From contig NZ_JAKWJS010000006.1 in assembly GCF_022761115.1 (NCBI RefSeq), positions 124,001 to 188,000 of the forward strand: a stretch of 64,000 nucleotides of DNA. Direction: 5' to 3'. The first letter of the stretch is position 1, and every line of letters begins with the position of its first letter. The translations under genes were made by a program, and so were the position numbers. Origin of the DNA: Dyella sp. RRB7 (GTDB lineage: Bacteria; Pseudomonadota; Gammaproteobacteria; Xanthomonadales; Rhodanobacteraceae). Of the stretch, positions 8,211 to 17,453 are shown piece after piece. The notes below the pieces were generated by a model. That model ran no database searches. It was given only the letters and a program-made list of their open reading frames with translations, and was not told the origin of the DNA.

Positions 8211-9137
8211 GTGACCCACGAACTCGCCTCCATCATCGACTTCATCCGCTACGGCGCCAGCCGTTTCTCGGCGGCCGGGCTCACCTTCGGCCACAGCCAC
8301 GACAACCCCATCGATGAGGCCACCCACCTGGTGCTGGCCAGCCTGCATCTGCCGCCGGATATCCCGCCGGCCTATGGCGCGGGCCGGCTCACCACGGCGG
8401 AGCGCGAGCGCGTGCTGGCGCTGATCGAGCGCCGCGTCAACGAGCGGCTGCCGGTGGCCTATCTGGTGGGCGAAACCTGGTTCGCCGGCCTCAAGTTCAA
8501 GAGCGATCGCCGCGCCCTGGTGCCGCGCTCGCCGATCGCCGAGCTGATCGAGTCGGGCTTCACGCCGTGGCTCGACCATCGTCAGGTCGAGCGCGCGCTG
8601 GACCTGTGCACCGGCTCGGGCTGCATCGGCATCGCCATGGCCGAGTACCACCCCGACTGGCAGGTCGACATCGTCGACATCAGCGACGAGGCGCTGTCGC
8701 TGGCGCGCGAGAACATTGTGTTCCAGCATGTGGAAGGCCGCGTCGAGGCGATCAAGTCCGACCTGTTCGACGGGCTCAAGGGTCGCCGCTACGACCTCAT
8801 CGTGTCTAATCCGCCCTACGTCACCGAGGACGAATACGCCGCGCTGCCGGGCGAGTACAGCCACGAGCCCAAGCTCGGCCTGACCTCGGGCGAGGATGGC
8901 CTGGATATCTGCGTGCGCATGCTCAACGAGGCCGCCGATTACCTCACCGAGGATGGCCTGCTGATCGTGGAAGTGGGCGAGAGCGAGCACGCGCTGGCGG
9001 CGTTGCTGCCGGAGGTGCCGTTCGTGTGGATCGAATTCAAGGTGGGCGCGATGGGCGTGTTCGCGCTGGAGCGCCGCGACCTGATCGAGCATGCCGGGGC
9101 GATCCGCGCGGCCGCCGAAGCCCGCCAGGGACGCTGA
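8211..9137 (+). CDS. prmB: 50S ribosomal protein L3 glutamine methyltransferase PrmB
   Basis: 308 residues from a GTG start (MTHELASIIDFIRYGASRF). PrmB N5-methylates a Gln of ribosomal protein L3. The SAM-binding motif I is DLCTGSGCIGIAMA, and the glutamine-amide catalytic motif NPPYV is in LIVSNPPYVTEDEY. The N-terminal helical domain and the block VPRSPIAELIE are typical of PrmB rather than PrmC, which has VPRPETE. The next gene begins 8 bp after the stop, so the two are probably cotranscribed. Confidence 0.94.
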   Translation: MTHELASIIDFIRYGASRFSAAGLTFGHSHDNPIDEATHLVLASLHLPPDIPPAYGAGRLTTAERERVLALIERRVNERLPVAYLVGETWFAGLKFKSDRRALVPRSPIAELIESGFTPWLDHRQVERALDLCTGSGCIGIAMAEYHPDWQVDIVDISDEALSLARENIVFQHVEGRVEAIKSDLFDGLKGRRYDLIVSNPPYVTEDEYAALPGEYSHEPKLGLTSGEDGLDICVRMLNEAADYLTEDGLLIVEVGESEHALAALLPEVPFVWIEFKVGAMGVFALERRDLIEHAGAIRAAAEARQGR

Positions 9138-9144
9138 TCCGGCG

Positions 9145-9687
9145 ATGGAGCTGGTGACGGATCGCCTCCGGCTCGATGCACTTCAGCTCGCCGATGCGCC
9201 AGGCTTGTTCAGCTACCGCGCCGATCCCGAGGTGTGGCGCTACCAGGGCTGGCGGCCGGAGTCGCTGGCCGAGGTCGAGCGCTTCATCCAACACCAGTCG
9301 GCGATCACCGCGCCGGTAGCGGGCCAATGGTTCCAGCGGGCTATCCGGCTGCGTGCCGATGGTGCGTTGGCCGGTGACCTGGGGTTCTGCCTCTCCGGTG
9401 ATGGCCAGGCCGAATTCGGCATCAACCTGGCGCCGTCATGGCAGGGGCGGGGCATGGCCCGCGAGGCGAGCCGGGCGCTGTTGGACTTCCTGTTCGGCGC
9501 GCTGAAGGTCCATCGCGTGCATGCCTCGGTCGATCCACGCAATACGTCGAGCATGACCTTGATGCGTGCGCTGCGCTTGCGTCAGGAGGCTCACATGCTC
9601 GAAAGCCTGTGGTTTCGCGGCGAATGGGTGGATGACGTGGTGTTCGCCCTGCTGGCGCGGGAATGGCGCGGGATGTCCGCCGGGTAG
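9145..9687 (+). CDS. GNAT family N-acetyltransferase (RimJ/RimL-like)
   Basis: 180 residues from ATG 9145, 8 bp after prmB. The opening MELVTDRLRLDAL and the block GINLAPSWQGRGMAREASRALLDFLF, which holds the acetyl-CoA-binding Q/R-x-x-G-x-A motif, are typical of GNAT proteins of the RimJ/RimL type. The later block HRVHASVDPRNTSSMTLMRALRLR completes the fold. Such proteins acetylate N-terminal amines or small molecules. The substrate cannot be read from the sequence. An upstream in-frame start at 9091 would overlap prmB by 47 bp and is not favoured. Confidence 0.88.
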   Translation: MELVTDRLRLDALQLADAPGLFSYRADPEVWRYQGWRPESLAEVERFIQHQSAITAPVAGQWFQRAIRLRADGALAGDLGFCLSGDGQAEFGINLAPSWQGRGMAREASRALLDFLFGALKVHRVHASVDPRNTSSMTLMRALRLRQEAHMLESLWFRGEWVDDVVFALLAREWRGMSAG

Positions 9688-9820
9688 GAGCGCCCCCGCT
9701 GTGCGACCCGCCATTCCGGCATCGTTACAACTAAAACCATCGGGAAAACAAGGCGGGAATCCACCCGGCGATGCTCAACGGGGTTAAGCTGTGCAGCTTT
9801 CCCGGCTGTCGCGACGCCCC

Positions 9821-10909
9821 GTGTCCAGCAACTCCTTCGGCAAACTCTTCACCGTCACCACCTTTGGCGAAAGCCACGGTCCCGCCATCGGCTGCGTGAT
9901 CGATGGTTGCCCGCCGGGGCTGCCCATCGCGGCGGAAGAGTTCCGCGCCGACCTGGATCGCCGCGCCACCGGCAGGAGTCGCCACACGTCGCAGCGACGC
10001 GAGGCGGACGATATCGAGATCCTCTCCGGCGTCTACGAAGGCAAGACCACCGGCACGCCGATCGCGCTGCTGATCCGCAATACCGACCAGCGCAGCAAGG
10101 ACTACGGCAACATCGTCGAGACCTTCCGTCCCGGCCACGCCGATTACACCTATTGGCAGAAGTACGGCATCCGCGATCCGCGCGGCGGCGGGCGTTCCTC
10201 GGCGCGCGAAACCACCATGCGCGTGGCGGCGGGCGTGATCGCCAAGAAATGGCTGGCCGAACGCCATGGCGTGCGCGTGCGTGGCTACATGGCGCAGATC
10301 GGCGAGATCACCCCCGGCTCGTTCGACTGGAGCGTGGTGGAGCAGAATCCGTTCTTCTGGCCCGATGCCCACGAGGTGCCGGTGCTGGAGTCGTATATGG
10401 ATGCGCTGCGCAAGTCGGGTGATTCGGTCGGCGCGCGCATCAACGTGGTGGCCGATGGCGTGCCGCCGGGCTGGGGCGAGCCGATCTACGGCAAGCTCGA
10501 TGGCGACCTCGCCGCGGCGCTGATGTCGATCAACGCGGTCAAGGGCGTGGAGATCGGCGACGGCTTTGGCGTGGTCACCCAGCACGGCAGCCAGCATCGC
10601 GACGAAATGTCGATGGACGGCTTTGCGTCCAATCATGCGGGCGGCATCCTCGGCGGCATCAGTTCCGGACAGCCCATCGTGGCCTCGATGGCGCTCAAGC
10701 CCACGTCGAGCATCCTCATCCCGGGGCGCAGCGTGAACCTGGCCGGCGAAGCAGTCGAAGTGGTCACCAAGGGGCGGCACGATCCCTGCGTCGGCATCCG
10801 CGCCACGCCCATCGCCGAGGCGATGATGGCCTTGGTGCTGATGGATCACGCCTTGCGACATCGTGCGCAATGCGGTGACGTGGGCGACGTGGGGCCGCGC
10901 ATCCCCTGA
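9821..10909 (+). CDS. aroC: Chorismate synthase
   Basis: 362 residues from GTG 9821 ([19 protein letters not shown]), matching the family start and length. Another GTG at 9791 would add ten residues. AroC converts EPSP to chorismate with reduced FMN, the last shikimate step that feeds the tryptophan pathway. Conserved blocks are [21 protein letters not shown], the RP.HADYT region ([15 protein letters not shown]), [17 protein letters not shown] and [17 protein letters not shown]. It is followed after 40 bp by the hydroxyacid dehydrogenase on the same strand. Confidence 0.96.
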   Translation: MSSNSFGKLFTVTTFGESHGPAIGCVIDGCPPGLPIAAEEFRADLDRRATGRSRHTSQRREADDIEILSGVYEGKTTGTPIALLIRNTDQRSKDYGNIVETFRPGHADYTYWQKYGIRDPRGGGRSSARETTMRVAAGVIAKKWLAERHGVRVRGYMAQIGEITPGSFDWSVVEQNPFFWPDAHEVPVLESYMDALRKSGDSVGARINVVADGVPPGWGEPIYGKLDGDLAAALMSINAVKGVEIGDGFGVVTQHGSQHRDEMSMDGFASNHAGGILGGISSGQPIVASMALKPTSSILIPGRSVNLAGEAVEVVTKGRHDPCVGIRATPIAEAMMALVLMDHALRHRAQCGDVGDVGPRIP

Positions 10910-10949
10910 CGGGCTGGCAGGATGGATTAGAGAGCAGAAGTACGCATCG

Positions 10950-11969
10950 ATGACTGTGAAGCTGAAAGTCTGGGTATCACGCCCCCTGTTTCCCGAAGTG
11001 CTGGCGCGGCTGGCCGAATATGTCGACGTGCAGGCCGAGGCGGTGGAGCGTCCGCACAGTGCCGCCGAGCTCAAGGAAAAACTGGCCGGCGTGGATGGCG
11101 CCATCGTCGCGCTGTCCGATCGCGTGGACGCCTCGGTGCTGGAAGGGAACCGGCGCCTGAAGGTATTGGCCAATCTCGGCGTCGGCTACAACAACCTCGA
11201 TGTCGAGGCGCTGACCCGCGCGGGTGTGCTGGCCAGCAATACCCCCGAGGTGCTCAACGAGAGCGTGGCCGACTATGCCTGGGCGCTGATGCTGGCCGCC
11301 GCGCGCCGGGTGGGCGCGGCCGAGCGCTGGCTGCGGGCAGGGCAGTGGGCCGGCAGCCGCATGCGTTTCGACGACTGGCTCGGGCTGGATGTGCATGGCC
11401 GCACGCTGGGCATCCTCGGCATGGGGCGCATTGGCCAGGCCATTGCACGCCGGGCCGCCGGTTTCGACATGCGGGTGCTCTATCACAACCGTTCGCGGCT
11501 GCCCGAACCGGTGGAGCGCGAATGCCGCGCCACCCTGGTCGGCAAGCCCGAGCTGCTGCGCCAGGCGGATTTCCTGGTGCTGGTGCTGCCCTTCACGCCG
11601 GAAAACCGCCATGCCATCGGTGCGGCGGAGCTGGCGCAGATGAAGCGCACGGCCGTGCTGGTGAATATCGCCCGCGGCGGCATCGTGGACGATGCCGCCC
11701 TGGCCGAGGCGTTGCGCGACGGGCGCCTGGCCGCCGCCGGCCTGGACGTGTTCGAGGGCGAGCCGGTGGTGCATCCGGACCTCCTGCTGTTGGACAATGT
11801 CGTGCTTAGCCCGCATATCGCCAGCGCCAGCGAAGATACGCGCCGCGGCATGGCCAACATCGCCGTCGACAATGTGCTCGCGGCACTGGGCTATGGCGAG
11901 GCGGCAGGAAAGCCGCCTACGCCGCTCAATCCGGCGGTGATGAACCGCTGGAAGGCACCCAAAGCGTGA
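10950..11969 (+). CDS. D-isomer 2-hydroxyacid dehydrogenase (GhrB-like)
   Basis: 339 residues from ATG 10950. The family reduces 2-oxoacids such as glyoxylate, hydroxypyruvate or 2-ketogluconate with NAD(P)H. The N-terminal block NLGVGYNNLDVEALTRAGV is followed by the Rossmann motif LGILGMGRIGQAIARRA. The catalytic Arg is in NIARGGIVDD, the Glu in DVFEGEPVVH and the His in LSPHIASAS. The residues fit the glyoxylate/2-ketogluconate reductase branch, but the substrate is not determined. It lies between aroC and asd on the same strand. A coenzyme-specific residue cannot be called with confidence. Confidence 0.88.
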   Translation: MTVKLKVWVSRPLFPEVLARLAEYVDVQAEAVERPHSAAELKEKLAGVDGAIVALSDRVDASVLEGNRRLKVLANLGVGYNNLDVEALTRAGVLASNTPEVLNESVADYAWALMLAAARRVGAAERWLRAGQWAGSRMRFDDWLGLDVHGRTLGILGMGRIGQAIARRAAGFDMRVLYHNRSRLPEPVERECRATLVGKPELLRQADFLVLVLPFTPENRHAIGAAELAQMKRTAVLVNIARGGIVDDAALAEALRDGRLAAAGLDVFEGEPVVHPDLLLLDNVVLSPHIASASEDTRRGMANIAVDNVLAALGYGEAAGKPPTPLNPAVMNRWKAPKA

Positions 11970-12090
11970 TGACTTTCACGCCCATGCGTGTCGCAGGTTG
12001 TTTTGCGCGCCGCCCCGGCTAGATTTCCGCAGATGCGGAGATCGGTACCGCCGGGACGGTTTTCCGATTCCTCCAACCTGATAATGGAAC

Positions 12091-13119
12091 ATGAGCAAGA
12101 AGAGCAGTTACAAGGTGGCAATGGTCGGCGCGACGGGCGCCGTGGGCGAAACCCTGCTGGCCATCCTGGCCGAGCGCGAGTTTCCGGTCAGCGAACTGGT
12201 GCCCCTGGCGAGCGAGCGCTCGGCAGGCGGGAAAATCGAGTTCGATGGCAAACAGGTCACCGTGCGCCATCTTGCCGACTACGACTTCGACGGCGTGGAC
12301 ATCGCCTTCTTCTCGGCCGGCGGCTCGGTGAGCCGCGAGCACGCCGCGCGTGCGGCGGCGGCTGGTGCGGTGGTGATCGACAACACCTCCGAGTTCCGCT
12401 ACCAGGACGATATCCCGCTGGTGATCAGCGAGGTGAACCCGCACGCCATCGCCGAGTACACCACCCGCGGCATCATCGCCAACCCCAACTGCTCGACCAT
12501 GCAGATGCTGGTGGCGCTGGCGCCGATCCATCGCGCGGCCGGCATCGAGCGCATCAACGTGGCCACCTACCAGTCGGTGTCCGGCGCGGGGCGCAGTGGC
12601 ATGGAGGAGCTCGGCCAGCAGACCGCCGCCATGCTCAGCTTCCAGGACGTGGAGCCGAAGAAGTTTTCCAAGCAGATCGCCTTCAACGTCATTCCGCACA
12701 TCGACGACTTCCAGCCCAACGGCTACACCAAGGAAGAAATGAAGATGGTGTGGGAGACGCGCAAGATCCTCGAGGACAACACCATCCAGGTGAATCCCAC
12801 CGCGGTGCGCGTGCCGGTGTTCTACGGCCATGCCGAGGCCGTGCACGTGGAGACGCGCGAGAAGATCGGCGCCGACGAAGCACGCAAGCTGCTGGAGCAG
12901 GCCGAGGGCGTGGTGGTGATGGACGAGCGCAAGGCCGGTGGCTATCCGACCCCGGTGGGCGATGCCGCGGGCAAGGATCCGGTGTTCGTCGGCCGCATCC
13001 GCGAGGACATCTCGCACGAGCGCGGCCTGGATATGTGGATCGTGGCGGACAATATCCGCAAGGGCGCGGCACTGAACGCCGTGCAGATCGCCGAACTGTT
13101 GATCAGGGATTATCTGTAA
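12091..13119 (+). CDS. asd: Aspartate-semialdehyde dehydrogenase
   Basis: 342 residues. Asd makes aspartate semialdehyde for lysine, diaminopimelate, threonine and methionine synthesis. The NADP-binding start VAMVGATGAVGETLLAIL and the catalytic Cys134 in NPNCSTMQM are clear. YQSVSGAGRSGMEEL and VRVPVFYGHAEAVHVET complete the family pattern. The length and the sequence QxxSGAG are typical of the bacterial class that is shared with many Gram-positives, rather than the long E. coli type. The small downstream gene starts on the base after the stop codon, so translation is probably coupled. Confidence 0.96.
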   Translation: MSKKSSYKVAMVGATGAVGETLLAILAEREFPVSELVPLASERSAGGKIEFDGKQVTVRHLADYDFDGVDIAFFSAGGSVSREHAARAAAAGAVVIDNTSEFRYQDDIPLVISEVNPHAIAEYTTRGIIANPNCSTMQMLVALAPIHRAAGIERINVATYQSVSGAGRSGMEELGQQTAAMLSFQDVEPKKFSKQIAFNVIPHIDDFQPNGYTKEEMKMVWETRKILEDNTIQVNPTAVRVPVFYGHAEAVHVETREKIGADEARKLLEQAEGVVVMDERKAGGYPTPVGDAAGKDPVFVGRIREDISHERGLDMWIVADNIRKGAALNAVQIAELLIRDYL

Positions 13120-13419
13120 ATGAAACTCGTGCTGTCCGGGCTGGTATGTGGTGTGTTGGCATTCGCGGCGCCAGCCTGGGCAGCGCAGGTTCCGGCGTCG
13201 TCGTCCGCCGGCCAGGTCGCCGGCCAGGCCGGGCAGGTGGACCAGGCGATCATCCGGCAGCAGGCCAAGGTCCGGCAGCTCCAGGACGAGGTGGGCAAGC
13301 AGGAATCCAAGACCCACCAGGCCGATGACAAGCTGAAACAGCAGGACCAGGCCATCGCCGACCTGCAACGCCAGCTCGATGCATTGAAGGCCGCGCCGCA
13401 AGGCAGCGGCCACCCCTGA
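13120..13419 (+). CDS. Small secreted coiled-coil protein between asd and fimV
   Basis: 99 residues. The ATG follows the asd stop codon with no gap. A signal peptide (MKLVLSGLVCGVLAFAAPAWA) precedes a Gln/Ala-rich linker. A coiled coil then runs from about residue 45 to 92 with heptad-like spacing (QAKVRQLQDEVGKQESKTHQ and DLQRQLDALKAA). There is no lipobox. I recognise no named family. The position between asd and fimV suggests an envelope role alongside FimV, but that is inference from context only. A weak CCGGG/CCCGG hairpin lies just after the stop (13422-13437). Confidence 0.7.
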   Translation: MKLVLSGLVCGVLAFAAPAWAAQVPASSSAGQVAGQAGQVDQAIIRQQAKVRQLQDEVGKQESKTHQADDKLKQQDQAIADLQRQLDALKAAPQGSGHP

Positions 13420-13599
13420 GCCGGGCTTATCCCGGAAAGCTTTTTCAGGCAAGAACAAACTGCAGCAAGATGTTGTAAGCATTGGCCGGCGCTATTGTTG
13501 ATTGGCCTGTACCTAACTAAAGTGACCCCTCGTTCCGGGCGCTGCCGCCTTACGGCAGGCCTACAAGAAACGTCACGGGGTCGTTCGGGGGAATACACG

Positions 13600-15936
13600 A
13601 TGAATCGTTCGTTGAAGCTGTCGATGCTGCTGGCGCTTGCCTTGGGCAGCACCCAGGCGGCGGCCATGGAGCTGGGCCAGATCCAGGTCAAGTCGGCGCT
13701 GGGGCAGCCGCTGCTGGCCGAAATCCCCGTCAATCCCAGTAGCCCGGCGGAGCTGCAGAACCTCACCGCGCAGCTGGCCTCCGCGGCGGATGCCGCGCAG
13801 GCAGGCGTCGCGGCTGGCCCGACGGTGCCATTGCAGTTTGCCGTGGTCGATGGCGCCAATGGCCACAAGGTCATCCGCATCACCAGCAGCGCCCCGGTCA
13901 ACGATCCCTATCTCGACCTGCTGGTCGAGGTGAACAACGCCGCCGGCAAGAGCCTGCGCGAATTCACCATACTGCTCGACCCGCCCAGCAGCCAGGCCAG
14001 CAGCGTGCCCGCCACGCAGGCGCCGGTGCAGCCCGCCGCCAAGCCGTCACGCCGCGCCGCTGCCGCCGCGCCGAGCAGCAGCCCGAGCACGGCCGCCGCC
14101 GCGCCAGCGCCGGCCCCCGAGGCGAAGCCGGCCAAGCCCGCCGCCGCGCCGCGTGTGGCGGCAAGCGGCACGTTCGGCCCGGTCGAGCGCGGCGAGACGC
14201 TCACCGCCATTGCGCACCAGACCGCGCCCGATGGCATCGACGTCAACCAGATGCTGTTGGCGCTCAAGCAGGCCAATCCGGACGCGTTCTACCGCGACAA
14301 CATCAATGCGCTGAAGACCGGCGCCGTGCTGCGCGTGCCCTCCCGCGAGGACGCCCAGGCCATGGCGCTGGCCGCCGCCGCCGAAGAAGTGCGCCGCCAG
14401 AACAGCGACTGGCGCTCGGGCGCCGCACGCACGCCGACCACGGTCGCCGATGCCGGCACGCGCGCGGCAGCCTCTTCGGCCCCTGCCGCCGCCGCACCCA
14501 CGGGCGATCACCTGGCCCTGGTGCCGGCCAAGGAAGGTTCCGACAACGCCGCCGGCCACGGTGGCAAGGGCGACAAGGCCGAGAAGGGCATGGCCGCGCT
14601 CCATCAGGATTTGCTGCGCAGCCAGGAGGCGCTGGCCACCCTGCAGCAGCAGGGCGACGAGTTGAAGTCGCGCCTGAAGGACCTGGAAGACATCAACAGC
14701 AAGAACGAACGCCTGCTATCGCTCAAGGACAACGAAATCGCCGAGCTGCAGCACAAGCTCGCCGAGGCCCGCAAGGCCGCCGGCCTGCCGGCCGATGCCG
14801 CGGTGGCAGCGGCCAAGCCGGCGGCGGCAGCCAGCGCGCCGGCCAAGGTGGAAGACACCGTCGTCAAGGCCAGCGCACCCGCCACGACGCCGACGCCGGC
14901 GGCCAGTGCGCAGGCTGCGGCCACGTCGCCGACGACGGCGGCTGCCGCCGCGCCGGCGCATGCCAGCACGGCCCCGGCCGCTGCCAAGCCCGCTGCCGCG
15001 GCCAAACCCGTGACCAAGCCGGCTGCCGCGCCGGCGCCGGTGGCGGAGGAAGAACCCTGGTACATGCAGACCTGGGCCTGGGGCGCCGGTGCGGCCGCCG
15101 CCGTGGTGCTGCTCCTGCTGGCCCTGCGTGGCCGCAGCCGCAAGCCGGCTGCCACGGCGGCGGGTGCGGCTTCGCTGGCCGATCGTTTCGGCACCGTGCC
15201 GCCGTCGCTGCCTGGCAGCGCGGATCCGGACCAGGACGAATTGCTCGACCAGCTGGCCGAGCATCCGGATGACATCGGCCTGCACCTGGAACTGGTGGGC
15301 CTCTACTACAGCCGTCGCGACGTCGAGCATTTCGAGGCCGCCGCCGAGGCCATGCACGCGCATATCGCCGACCCGCAGCAGCCGGAATGGCAGGACGTGG
15401 TGCACATGGGCGAAGACCTGGTGCCCGAGCACCCGCTGTTTGCGCATGGCGTGCCGTCGGCGCACGGCGAGGACGAGCACGAGGCCCCGCACCATTTCGA
15501 CCTGGGCAACTACGCCGCCGATCACGAGGAAGAGGAACTTCCCCCGATTCCGTCGCCGCCGGCGCCGTCCAAGGTCAACGAATACCACTTCGATTTCGAC
15601 CTGACGCCGCGTCCGGCCCCGGCCGGCGGCGCCGGCCCGGTGCACGCGCCGGTAGCTGCCGACGAGGAAAAGGATGCCGAGGAAGACGTAGTCACCCACT
15701 CGTCGAGCTGGGAATTCGCCGAACCCTCCGAGGGTCTGCCGGCCCATGAGCTGCACCATGAGCATGAGCTTGGCCAGTTCAGCGACGACCCGGTGGACAC
15801 CAAGCTCGACCTGGCGCGCGCCTATCTGGACATGGGCGATCCGGACGGTGCGCAGGCGATGCTGGAGGAAGTGCTGCAAGAGGGCACGCAGATACAGAAG
15901 GACGTGGCCAAGCGCCTGCTCGACAGCATCCGCTGA
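13600..15936 (+). CDS. fimV: FimV-type pilus assembly and polarity hub protein
   Basis: 778 residues from ATG 13600, with GGGGA nine bases upstream. FimV organises the cell pole and type IV pilus secretin assembly and supports twitching. A signal peptide is followed by the FimV N-terminal domain (MELGQIQVKSALGQPLLAEIP). A LysM-like domain follows (FGPVERGETLTAIA to GAVLRVPS), then a coiled coil near residues 330-390. Long Ala/Pro-rich low-complexity linkers lead to one transmembrane segment near 490-510. The cytoplasmic part is acidic, and the C-terminal TPR-like FimV domain (KLDLARAYLDMGDPDGAQAMLEEVL) ends the protein. Its place between asd and truA matches other gammaproteobacteria. Confidence 0.93.
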   Translation: MNRSLKLSMLLALALGSTQAAAMELGQIQVKSALGQPLLAEIPVNPSSPAELQNLTAQLASAADAAQAGVAAGPTVPLQFAVVDGANGHKVIRITSSAPVNDPYLDLLVEVNNAAGKSLREFTILLDPPSSQASSVPATQAPVQPAAKPSRRAAAAAPSSSPSTAAAAPAPAPEAKPAKPAAAPRVAASGTFGPVERGETLTAIAHQTAPDGIDVNQMLLALKQANPDAFYRDNINALKTGAVLRVPSREDAQAMALAAAAEEVRRQNSDWRSGAARTPTTVADAGTRAAASSAPAAAAPTGDHLALVPAKEGSDNAAGHGGKGDKAEKGMAALHQDLLRSQEALATLQQQGDELKSRLKDLEDINSKNERLLSLKDNEIAELQHKLAEARKAAGLPADAAVAAAKPAAAASAPAKVEDTVVKASAPATTPTPAASAQAAATSPTTAAAAAPAHASTAPAAAKPAAAAKPVTKPAAAPAPVAEEEPWYMQTWAWGAGAAAAVVLLLLALRGRSRKPAATAAGAASLADRFGTVPPSLPGSADPDQDELLDQLAEHPDDIGLHLELVGLYYSRRDVEHFEAAAEAMHAHIADPQQPEWQDVVHMGEDLVPEHPLFAHGVPSAHGEDEHEAPHHFDLGNYAADHEEEELPPIPSPPAPSKVNEYHFDFDLTPRPAPAGGAGPVHAPVAADEEKDAEEDVVTHSSSWEFAEPSEGLPAHELHHEHELGQFSDDPVDTKLDLARAYLDMGDPDGAQAMLEEVLQEGTQIQKDVAKRLLDSIR

Positions 15937-15962
15937 GGCGTTCGTCCCAGGCATGATCCCAG

Positions 15963-15990
15963 GCGGGCCGGCGTTTAGCCGGCCCGCTTC
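15963..15990 (+). terminator. Probable fimV terminator hairpin
   Basis: Perfect 10-bp arms GCGGGCCGGC (15963-15972) and GCCGGCCCGC (15978-15987) with a 5-nt loop GTTTA, followed by TTCGTT. The stem is very strong and the T-run is short. It lies 26 bp after fimV and 50 bp before truA. Confidence 0.7.
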
Positions 15991-16040
15991 GTTGGTGGCC
16001 TGCTAACCTGTGCGCTTCCGTTTCCTGCACCTGTTACTTC

Positions 16041-16808
16041 ATGCGCATTGCTCTGGGTATCGAATACGACGGCACCGATTTCTCCGGCTGGCAGCGTTTG
16101 AGCCATGGCGAAACCGTGCAGGGCGCACTGGAGCGGGCACTGTCGTTCGTGGCGGCGCATCCGGTGGAAGTGACCTGCGCCGGGCGTACCGATGCCGGCG
16201 TGCATGGGCGCTGCCAGGTGGTGCACTTCGATACCCTGGCGCCGCGCGACATGCGTAGCTGGGTGCTCGGTACCTGCTCCAACCTGCCTGGCAGCGTGGC
16301 CGTGCTGTGGGCGCAGCCGGTGGCCGAGGCTTTCCATGCGCGCTTCTCCGCACGCAGCCGGCGCTATCGCTATCGCATCCTCAATCGACAGGTGCGCGCG
16401 GCGCTGGACGCGCGCTATGTCACCTGGGAGCGTCTGCCGCTGGATGCCGCGCGCATGCACGAGGCGGCCCAGGTGCTGGTGGGCGAGCATGATTTCAGCG
16501 CGTTCCGCGCCATCTCGTGCCAGGCGGCGCATGCGCGCCGCGAAGTGCTGGCGGTGAGCGTGCGGCGTGAGGATGAGCAGGTCATCGTCGAGATCGAGGC
16601 CAATGCCTTCCTGCACCATATGGTGCGCAACATCGTGGGTTCGCTGCTGCCGATCGGGCGCGGCGAGCAGCCGGTGTGCTGGATGGGCGAACTGCTGGCC
16701 GGCCGCAACCGCGAGGTCGCCGGCCCCACCGCGCTGGCGTCGGGCCTGACCTTTCTCGGTCCCCGTTATGAATCGCATTGGGGCTTGCCGCCGGAGGTGA
16801 GCCAATGA
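16041..16808 (+). CDS. truA: tRNA pseudouridine(38-40) synthase TruA
   Basis: 255 residues. TruA makes pseudouridine at positions 38-40 of the tRNA anticodon arm. The catalytic Asp51 sits in [18 protein letters not shown]. The opening [16 protein letters not shown] and the C-terminal block [23 protein letters not shown] are hallmarks of the family. The stop codon overlaps the trpF start in an ATGA arrangement, so the two genes are translationally coupled. It follows fimV as in many gammaproteobacteria. Confidence 0.96.
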   Translation: MRIALGIEYDGTDFSGWQRLSHGETVQGALERALSFVAAHPVEVTCAGRTDAGVHGRCQVVHFDTLAPRDMRSWVLGTCSNLPGSVAVLWAQPVAEAFHARFSARSRRYRYRILNRQVRAALDARYVTWERLPLDAARMHEAAQVLVGEHDFSAFRAISCQAAHARREVLAVSVRREDEQVIVEIEANAFLHHMVRNIVGSLLPIGRGEQPVCWMGELLAGRNREVAGPTALASGLTFLGPRYESHWGLPPEVSQ

Positions 16809-17422
16809 CCCGCATCAAGTGTTGCGGCATGACCCGCGTCGAGGATGCGCTGCTGGCGGCATCGCTGGGCGCCGATGCGATCGGGCTGGTGTTCACGGCC
16901 CGCAGCCGGCGCCGGGTATCCATCGAACAGGCGCGCGCGATCGTTCGTGCGCTGCCGCCGTTCGTCACCGTCGTCGCATTGTTGATGGACGACGAGGCGC
17001 TGCTGGTGCAGGAGGTGATCGATGCCGTGCAGCCGGACCTGCTGCAGTTTCACGGCAGCGAGCGTGACGACTGGTGCGCGCAATTCGGTCGCCGCTATCT
17101 GAAGGCCATCGCGATGGGCGAAGGCGCTGCGGCACTGCCGCAGTTGCGCCACTACCCCGGCGCATCGGGGCTGCTGCTGGATGGTCACGGCCTGGGCGAG
17201 GCGGGGGGCAGCGGCAAGGCGTTCGACTGGTCATTGATGCCCAGGGACCTCGCGCAGCCGTTGATCCTGGCCGGCGGCCTGACCCCGCTGAACGTGGCCG
17301 AGGCCATTCGCGTCGCGAGCCCGTGGGCGGTGGACGTGGCCAGCGGCATCGAGTCGGCGCCCGGCATCAAGGATCCGCGGAAGATGGCGGACTTTATCCA
17401 GGCCGTGCGCAGCGCCTTGTAG
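16805..17422 (+). CDS. trpF: Phosphoribosylanthranilate isomerase
   Basis: 205 residues from ATG 16805, which overlaps the truA stop by four bases. TrpF catalyses the Amadori rearrangement of phosphoribosylanthranilate in tryptophan synthesis. The catalytic Cys is in [12 protein letters not shown] near residue 6, where most enzymes have KICG. The general-acid Asp is in [21 protein letters not shown] near residue 122, and the phosphate-binding block [16 protein letters not shown] is present. trpF is separated from trpBA by a divergent LysR gene, an arrangement also seen in related genera. Confidence 0.95.
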   Translation: MTRIKCCGMTRVEDALLAASLGADAIGLVFTARSRRRVSIEQARAIVRALPPFVTVVALLMDDEALLVQEVIDAVQPDLLQFHGSERDDWCAQFGRRYLKAIAMGEGAAALPQLRHYPGASGLLLDGHGLGEAGGSGKAFDWSLMPRDLAQPLILAGGLTPLNVAEAIRVASPWAVDVASGIESAPGIKDPRKMADFIQAVRSAL

Positions 17423-17453
17423 GGGCGCACCCTGCACGGAGTCCCCGATTGCC

